From Helicoverpa zea (taxonomy: Eukaryota > Arthropoda > Insecta > Lepidoptera > Noctuidae), in contig NC_061459.1 of the NCBI RefSeq assembly GCF_022581195.2, positions 62,001 through 126,000 of the forward strand: a stretch of 64,000 bases of DNA, in the 5' to 3' direction. Both the position numbers and the translations under genes were made by a program. The notes beneath the pieces are model-generated. The model was given only the letters and a program-made list of their open reading frames with translations. It did not search any database and was not told where the DNA came from. Positions 28,201-37,200 of the stretch are shown piece by piece (the stretch's first letter is position 1; every line of letters starts with the position of its first letter).

Positions 28201-31200
28201 ATGTCTACCTACGGTTGCGTTTAGAAACGCGTACAATTATTTGTTTCGTTAAGTATTAATTATTTCTTTTACTAAACTGATTAACGTATTTTCAAATTCA
28301 TATTTATTATAACAACTTGGGTCTAGAAATAAAAAATTGTAACTTAGTCAAAACTTAATAACAAACAGTACGTAGTCATTATCTGTATCGGTGCAACGGC
28401 AAGTTGAGCCAAATTGGACTTCACGTCATTGTGATATGGTTTCGATTCTTTTACCTGGACTACTGTACCAATGCAAATCGGATTCGTTCGCTACTCATTC
28501 ACGGGCGTGTTCCGTGAGTTTGGTTAGCTGCTTTAGCGAACCGACCATTTTTAAAATATCATCACGGAAGACACACGTTCACGCGCTCCTTACAAGTACT
28601 CACTTTTGCCAATCCTTAGTGCGTGACGTTAATCGTGGTCTTAACGGTTTTATTTTATAATTTTGAAAACATATTTTTCAAACTTCGTTTAACTTATTCT
28701 CTATATTGTAGAATTAGTGCATCTCCCCGTATTGGGTAAGTGTTGAACAATTCGTGTAATTGCTACCACCCACCTATTGGGTGACCGTTGGCAAATGACT
28801 TGCAGATTTTATCTTTTCTTGCTTTGCACATTGTAGCATCATTTGTAGCCTTTTTTCATCATCATAAGCAGTCAGGGTTATTCTTTTCATTTGTTTATCC
28901 CTGCATCTTATTTTTTTATATGTTTTATACATTTTATATAAAATTATATTTCAGCTGTTCTCTGCAAACTCCGATTCTGACTGTGAATTTGCACACATTC
29001 GCCTTAAGCGCACTGAGCTTCTGCTTCCTGCTTCCGCGGCAAACACAGTCAGAGGAGGACAATCAGAAATGGACATTTATTTGAATGGACGTGAATTCCA
29101 GGGTCCAAAGTTCGGGTTCAAAGTTCGGCTTAAACTCCGGGCCACGGCTGATCCGTTGGCCGAACGTCGACAGGCACCGAGAGGCACCGTGCACCTATTA
29201 CCCTCTACCATACTGCATCACCATCTGCGGGTCGTCCACCCTGAAGCGCCTCCTCGGCTGAGCGTCATCACCGGACATCTCTCCACGTGAAGCCAGGACA
29301 GTGCTACGCGCTTTACCTCCATATAACGAAATTAATTTTGCTGACGGGCATTCGAATCGCGACCTTGAAATAAATTTTTATGTTCACAATGTGGGGTTTA
29401 ATTTAAAATCTAAACCGTCCACACGCTAAACGTGACAATTGAATTCAAATTTCCACAATAAAAATGTTTCCGCATCTTTTAGTTTTTCTATGTGTATTAT
29501 CTCAGATTTTTCCATTTTTTAGTTTTTCACCGTTTTTTATTTTCTTCTTTGTTATTACTGTTTTTTAGTTTTTTTTTTTCACTTGTTCTTTATGTTGGGT
29601 TTTTCATTACCCAATCCCGGTTTTTAATTTTTTCTTCTCGGGCGTTCTGGGCCCATAACCTATTGTAGGTATTCAAACTTCTGGTATTCTTAAAAGTCTT
29701 TATTAATAGTTAAAGAAATACAATCACATTTTGTTAGGAATTATAACATTGTTCTCACTGGTTTTTACATGACGACAATTGACCACCATCATCATCATTC
29801 ATAGACTAACAACCCTACATTTTTTAAATGTCATAGACTATAAATTCCTAACATATCTAACCTGACTACCATCAGTTACTACCAACTGCTACCCTCGTCG
29901 TTTTGAAGATATGGTTGCCACTTTCTTCAGTGTGAAGAAACGGCGCAAAAGTAATGAGTTTTTTTTAAATTTAATATTGGAAGCAATTAGGAGTAACGCT
30001 CTATATTTATTTCTAATTGATCGGTGAGGAGAGACAGCGATTTTGACGGTCACGGTAAAACGGGGGTGCAGGCTAGTATAAACATTGCGTTTTGAAGTTT
30101 TTCAAAAGAATTTCTGTGTGAAGGTTCTTAAGGAAAGGTCCAAAGGCTCCTTGTCCCGACTTCTCATATTTTTTTAATTTATTCGACCTTATGTTTCTAA
30201 CGCGAATGTTGTTTTAAGATAAAATTAAAAGTCATTATTCAAAGTAGGTTGAAAATCAGCACCTTTTAAAGGGCAAATTTGTAAAAGACAGTCCCCAAAA
30301 CGTCCGCCCTTCACCACTTCCTATGTGTTTTTGCTGAGAAGAAGAAATGGTGACAAACTCCCCAGTTTATAATTCAGATAACAAATATAATATTCTTACC
30401 TCGAACCCATCCACAGGGTTAAGTATTTGGAATTCGATATGTTCATTGAGCGCCGCCCCGAGCACGTTGAGGACCGCGATGGTCGTGGGCTTGGTGGAGT
30501 TCTCCACCACGGAGCCGTAGTAGTCGGGCTTCTGGAAGGCCAGGCCCGAGTTGTCGGCTTCGCGCACTAGCACGTCCACGCGCGCCGTGGCCGAGTACAG
30601 CCCGTCCGACACCCGCACGCGCAGCCGGTACGCCGCCTGCAGCGCCGCCGCCCGCGCCACCGACACCGCGCCGCCCGCAGACAGCGCGAAGGCGCCGCCC
30701 TCGTCGCCGTCGATGATGTCGTACTTGAGCGCGGCGCCGGCCGGCAGGTCGGGGTCGCTGGCCGCCAGCGTCAGCACCGTCACGCCCGGCGCCGTGGGCA
30801 GCAGTAGCGTGGCCTCGTACGCCGCCTGCGAGAACGCGGGCGGGCAGTCGTTCACGTCCGTCACCTCCACAGTGACCGTGGCCGCGCTGTCGGACGGCAG
30901 CCGCGGCGTGCCCATGTCTATCACCTGCGAAGCGGTCGGAAGAGAGTGAGTATAGTAGTAGTAAGTGACAGCAGAAGGGCGCGGGGGCGGAGCGGCGTAC
31001 CCGCACGGTGAAGGTGTGCTGGCGCTGGCGCTCGTAGTCGAGCGCGGCCAGCAGGTGCAGCGCGCCGGTGGTGGCGTCCACGCGGAACAGCGCGGCGGCG
31101 GCGGGCTGCAGGATCTCGAAGGTGCGCTGGCGGTGCGCAGGCGAGTCGGCGTCGTCGGTGAGCAACACGAGAGGCGCCGCGTCGGGCGCGGCGGCGTCGG

Positions 31201-34200
31201 GCACCAGGGCGCCGGGCGGGGCGGACTCGGCCACGCGGCCGCGGTAGGCGCGGCGCCGCAGCGCGGGCGCGAACTCGTTGCGGTCCAGCACGTGCACGTG
31301 CACGCGCGCGCTGCTCGTGCCGCCGCCCTGCATGCCCACGTTTATATATGTTACAGTTGTGCTCACATACAATCTACGAAAAATATATCCTACAGGATGT
31401 GTAATACCTACATCAAAAAAGAGCACCTATATTTATGCAACTCGAAGTCTTTTTGTTTTCCTATGTAAGTTTTTTGTATGTGACTGTTTGTTTCCTAAAT
31501 AAGATAAAATAAATAAAAATAAAAATTATTATAAGAACGATAATGATTATACCCATAGCCCAAGACATAGCCCAAGATAGAGACGCATGGGTATCTTTGG
31601 AGGAGGCCTATACCCAACCAGGGGTTCTTGCGGACTAAACTATGTTACATATAATATTCTTAAATATTCACATAGGTTAATAACTAAAAACTTTGTAAAA
31701 GCGAGAAATAAAAGGCTTATTTATTTATAATGATTATACCATATTGATGGCAGTGACGGTCAAATTGTAGAAATTCTGCGTCTCGTAGTCTAGCGGCGCG
31801 GCCGTGGCGAGCAGCCCGGCGGCGGGGTTGAGGCGGAACAGGCCCGCGCCGCCCTCCAGCGAGAACCACGGAGCGCTGGCACTCCGCACCTCCAACGCCA
31901 GCAGCACCGTGCCCGCCGGCTCGTTCTCGAACACCTCGCACGCCAGCTCCGGCGCCGCGAAGCGCGGCGGCGCGCCGTCCGGCTCCACCACCGTCACGTG
32001 CAGCGGCAGCAGCGCCGCGCGGGCCCCCGGCGCCGCGCCCGCCGCGCGCACCGACAGCGCGTACTCGCGCGGGCCCGCCGCCGGCAGCGCGCGCGCCAGC
32101 CGCACGTCGCCCAGCGCCGCGTCCACGGCGAACAGCCCGGCCGCGTCGCCGCCCGCCAGCGCGTACACCACGCCGCCGCCCGCCGCGTCGGGGTCGGCGG
32201 CGCGCAGCGCGGCCACCAGCGCGCCGGCCGGGGCCCCGCGCGGCACCCGCGCCTCGGCCAGGCGCCGGCCCCAGGCGGGCGCGTGCTCGTCGGCGTCGTG
32301 CACGCGCACGGTGACGCGCGCGAAGGCCCGCGACGCGCGCGGCGCCTGGTCGCGCGCCCACACCGTCAGCTCGTGCACGGCCGCACTCTCTCTGCGGATG
32401 GAAGTCTCGGTAGTACCTCGTTTCACCCTTTGGGTACGGAACCCTTTGGGTAGGATGTTACAAGTAGGATTTAGTGTCTCTATGTTTTACCCAAAGGCGT
32501 ACAAATATATTTATTTAACATAATTGTAAATATACATAATTGGAAAAGGAAACGACACATTATGAGAGTAGGTCGGGCGCGTTGAGACGTGTTGAGGAAG
32601 GTGTTACACATAGTGGGTACCTGTCGAGCGGGTGCGCCAGCTCCAGCACGCCGCTGAGCTCGTGCAGGCGGAACAGCCGCGCGGACGCGGGCGCCCGCGC
32701 GGCGTGCACGCCGTACAGCAGCCGGCCCGCGCCGCCGCCCGCGCGCAGCGCCACCAGCGCCTCGCCCACGCGCGTCGCCTCCGACGTCTCCACCACGTAC
32801 TCCTCTTGTGAGAACGACACGCCGCCCTCGTTAGCATCGTTGATAACGGTTATATTTACCTGCAAAACGCGACGCTACATCATTACACTAAATAATGTGG
32901 GACGTAGTGACCGTGTAAGGGGCAACCGGAGGTACTTTGGTTTCAATAAAAACACTGAGTTCCTTACTGGCGCGTAAACCACGTGAAGACCATCGGTGAC
33001 GGAAATGTTGAGACAGTATTGTGACTGGCGCTCCCAGAGCAGGCGGCGAGCCAGCACGAGGCTGCCGTCCTCCCGCCCGATGTAGAACTCCTGCCGCGGG
33101 TCGCCGTCTGCCGGAGACCACGTTGTTATACCAAAGCAACATCATTTACATACGTTTAACTTCCCACCAGATATGAACAATATATAAAAACATACACCAG
33201 GGCCGAAACCTTCCAAAATGGTTAATACATTAAAAAATATACAGTACGAAACATAGTAGAAAAAGGGGGGATTTTATAAAAATAAAATTATACTAAGTAC
33301 TATAATCAACAAACAAATAAGTTAATAACGTTAATAAATCCTACTAATATCCTAATAATCCTACTTCCTACTAATATTATAAATGCTACTCCCGCTATGC
33401 TATAAATGTGAAAGTTTGTGAGAATGTATGTTTGTAATTCTTTCACGCAAAAACAGCTGGACCGAATTAGTTGAAATTTAGTTAACACACCACGCGAGCG
33501 ACGCCGCGAGCGGAAGCTAGTATTTAATAAGACATCTACAATAATTTGAATAATTTGTAGATACCTATTTATTATTGTTGTAATTTATAGGCACTGATTC
33601 AAAGAGGCAGTTACAAAAAGCAGTTTTGGTAATTTAAAAATTATAAATGACACGCTCAATAACTACTTACAAGAAAAGATCGCATTTTAGCAATTTATCT
33701 GTATTTTTCTCGAATTCCTTAGACTTTTCGAGGTAATGTACATGTAGTGGACCGAATTTGAAACTTCTTTTGGTGTTTGAATACATAAATACCTACCTGG
33801 TACTATTGCTATTTCCTGGTGTAAAGGAATAATTTTTGATTACAGAATTAAGGGTAAGTACCGAATGATTTCATGGTCATTATATTGACGTGAAATTTTC
33901 AAATATGAAAGACAGTGGAAGTACCCGCTATGGTATAGTAGAGAGTGTCAGCGTCGGGGTCGGTGGCCTGCAGCACGGCCAGCAGGAAGCCAGGCGCGTC
34001 GAGCTCGGCCACCTGCAGCGGCGGCGGCGCGGGCAGCACGGGCGGGCCGCCCGCCCCCCGCGCCACGCCGCGCACCGCTGCGCGCGCCACGCTGCAGCGC
34101 GGCCGCGGCGCCGCGTCGCACGCGCGCAGCGTCACGTCGTACGCGGCGCCCGGCGCCAGCGCCAGCCGCGGCGCCGCGAACACGCGTCCGCTGCTGGCGT

Positions 34201-37200
34201 GCACGCGCAGCAGGCCTCGCGCCGCGCCGCGCGCCCGCGCCCAGTAGCGCACGGTGCCGTTGGCGCCCTCGTCCGGGTCGAAGGCCACCACCTGCGGAGC
34301 ACTCGGGTCAGGCGGGCTCGGCGCGGCAGCTCGCAATGCGGCGAGCGGGCGGCATGCGGCTCACCGTGGCGACGTAGAGGCCGAGCGGCGCGGGCTCGTC
34401 GTACAGGTCCCAGGGCGCGCGGGCGCCCGAGCCCTCGTCGTCGTCGTCGGCGTCCCACTCGGCGCTGCTGTCGTCGGCGCGCGGCGACTCGCCGGCGGCC
34501 GCGTCGCCCTGCAATGTGCCCGAGCCGCTACACACTACCACTCCACACACAATATTGTTGACTCGCCCGAGCTCGTTCCTTCTCGAGGCAATGCTGCAGT
34601 TTCTGACCGCGTACATTAAGGAATTCACTCCACACATCAAAAAGTAAAACACATGCACGATACAGTACGTGACATCAACTTTGCTGATCGAATACAAAAT
34701 ATTGGCCTTTCGAAGCTTCGCACATGCTTTGCTGGTATTTTTTTTTACGCGAAGACAAGTAACCAAATTCGGGTATCACCTGTATCCAATTTTTACTTTT
34801 CTTTGAAATTCAGAAGCAGTTAAAGCCGGCTCCAGACAAGTGTCACGAGTATTGTGGGTACGGGTTTAATGTAAAAAAAAATATTTATGATTTTTTAAAA
34901 TCTATGAATTTACTTTATTGTCTGCCTAGTCTTCGGAGAGCACGTAAATGTCGGTCCTGCGCCTGATCTCTTTCCGGTCGTGTCGGATTATCGTCCCATC
35001 GGGCTATGAGAGTGAAGGAATAGGGAGTGCACCTGTGTCTGCGCAAATGCTTGTGCACTATAATATGTCCTGCGTAGTTGGCTAATCTCCTTACATGAGA
35101 ACAGCCGCCGTAGCCGATCGGCTAGGAGGACATCATCATCATCATCAGTCATTTCCCAACAATGTTAGGATCAGCTTCCAGTCTGACCAGATACAGCTGA
35201 GAAACAGTGTTCTACAAGGAGCGGCTGCCTATCTGACCTCCTCAACCTAGTTACACGGGCAACCCAATAGTCTAGTCTTATCAAGAAGACTGACTTTCTG
35301 CCTTCTGACTACCCGCTACGACTGCCAAAGATGTTAAAATGATAGTCGAAACCTTCAGGTTATCGTGCTTTCTGAAACACGGAAGGACTCGTTATGACAA
35401 GATCCCCCATCCATCCGCAGTCCGACCGCTCCAAGCGTTGCTTCACTTCAAGATTGATCGATTGACCTCCCTACATATAAACAATACGCATAGATAACAG
35501 TTGTTTTATGGAAAACGAACGGACTTTCGTACCATTAGGTGTATGGCCCGATTTAGCATCATCGTCTACCTACATCAAACATACGTATAAATGCTTTATA
35601 TTACACGTAACTCTCGTGGCACCTTGGTGGTACTCGTGATGATGTACACACACACACACACACACACACACAACACACACACACGTTCGTGTACGTTTAT
35701 AGTAAGGACATGTCAGTGGGGTGCAGGGGAGCGCGCACATACCTGTGGCAGGGCGTCGGGCAGGGCGGGCGCGGGGGGCGCGGGCACGCGGATCTCGTAG
35801 AAGCGCTGCGCGAACACGGGCGCGTGGTCGTTCACGTCGAGCAGGCGCACGGCCACGCGCGCCGTGCTGGCCAGCGTGCCGTCCGACGCCTGCACCTCCA
35901 GCGCGTGGCTGGCGGCCGCCTCGCGGTCCAGCGTGCGCCCCGTCGTCACTATCTCGCCTGCCCACCGAACACTATCAACTCAAACACCTATTTCACATCA
36001 AAACGAGGACGAGGACAACATCAAACATTTTAAATTTTACCGGTGAGTTCGTCTATAGAGAAGAGCCCGTCCGGGTTGCCAGCAACGATGGAGTAGGTGA
36101 TGTTGGCGGGCGCGGGCGAGGCGTCGGCGTCGAAGGCTTGGACGCGGGTGACGCGCGTGCCGGCGGCGCAGTGCTCGGGCACGGCGGCCGCGTACGCCGC
36201 GCGCTCCGGCCACGGCACCATGTCGTTCACGTCCTCCACCTCGATGAACACCTGCACACAAGTACACGTGAGGCAGCGGCCGACGCGGCGCCGCGTCTCG
36301 TCGCCGCCTCACCTACCTGCACGCACGAGTGCCGCGGCACCAGTCCGTGGTCCTGCGCGCACAGCGTCAGCCAATAGTGCGGAATCGACTCGCGGTCTAG
36401 CGGAGTTAAAGTCCGGATTACACCTTATGTGGGACAGAAAAAAAACATTACATGAGTGGTCATATGTGTCATATTATATGTATATTTGGAAAAAAAAATG
36501 GTTGTCTGTAAAGTCGCTTTACGGGCGGGAGTTTGACGTGATAACGTTATGAGTATTTATTATATGAGCCGACCACTCGATCCGATCATGCCTCTCTATC
36601 GTTCGTGCCGCGCCTCGCTTGCGGAACGGGACAACTGTTTCGTGCATGCAGTTGATACTATCGAGTTATTAGACGTTGTCACGTCCAAAAATGATGCTAG
36701 ATGTGTGCAGCGTACCTGCGTCGTCGACGGAGAAGTGCGCCATGCCGGAGCCGGCGATGATGTAGTAGGCGAGGCGCGAGTCCCGGCCCGGCGGGTCGGC
36801 GTCGAACGCGGCGGCCGTCAGCACCACGGTGCCGCGCTCGCTGTCCTCGCGCACGCTGCCCGTCAGCACGGCGTGGTCGCTGAACGCCGGCGCGTGCATG
36901 TTCTCGTCCACGTCCACCACCTGCGCGACGACACTCCCTCACTATATACTTCTACCATTACACTTATGTACGCACTGTCATATTATGTTTACCTACCTCA
37001 ACGATGACAGTCGCTTCAGACCACAGTGCTGGCTGACCGCCGTCCGTGGCTCGCACTGTTACGCCATACACCTATACATATATAATGTTAAATAGGTTTT
37101 CTTTTAGTGTGACTTACTGAGTTCAAATGTTCTGCGGACCGACCTGCCTCTCCTCGAAGTCTAAGAGCTTAGCCGTGCGCAGGGTACCGGACGTGGCGTC

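Noticed and set aside
29069..29290. Small plus-strand gene of 73 codons in intron 13
   Set aside because: No recognisable motif, no splice context, and surrounded by repeat-derived intron; insufficient support to call it coding.
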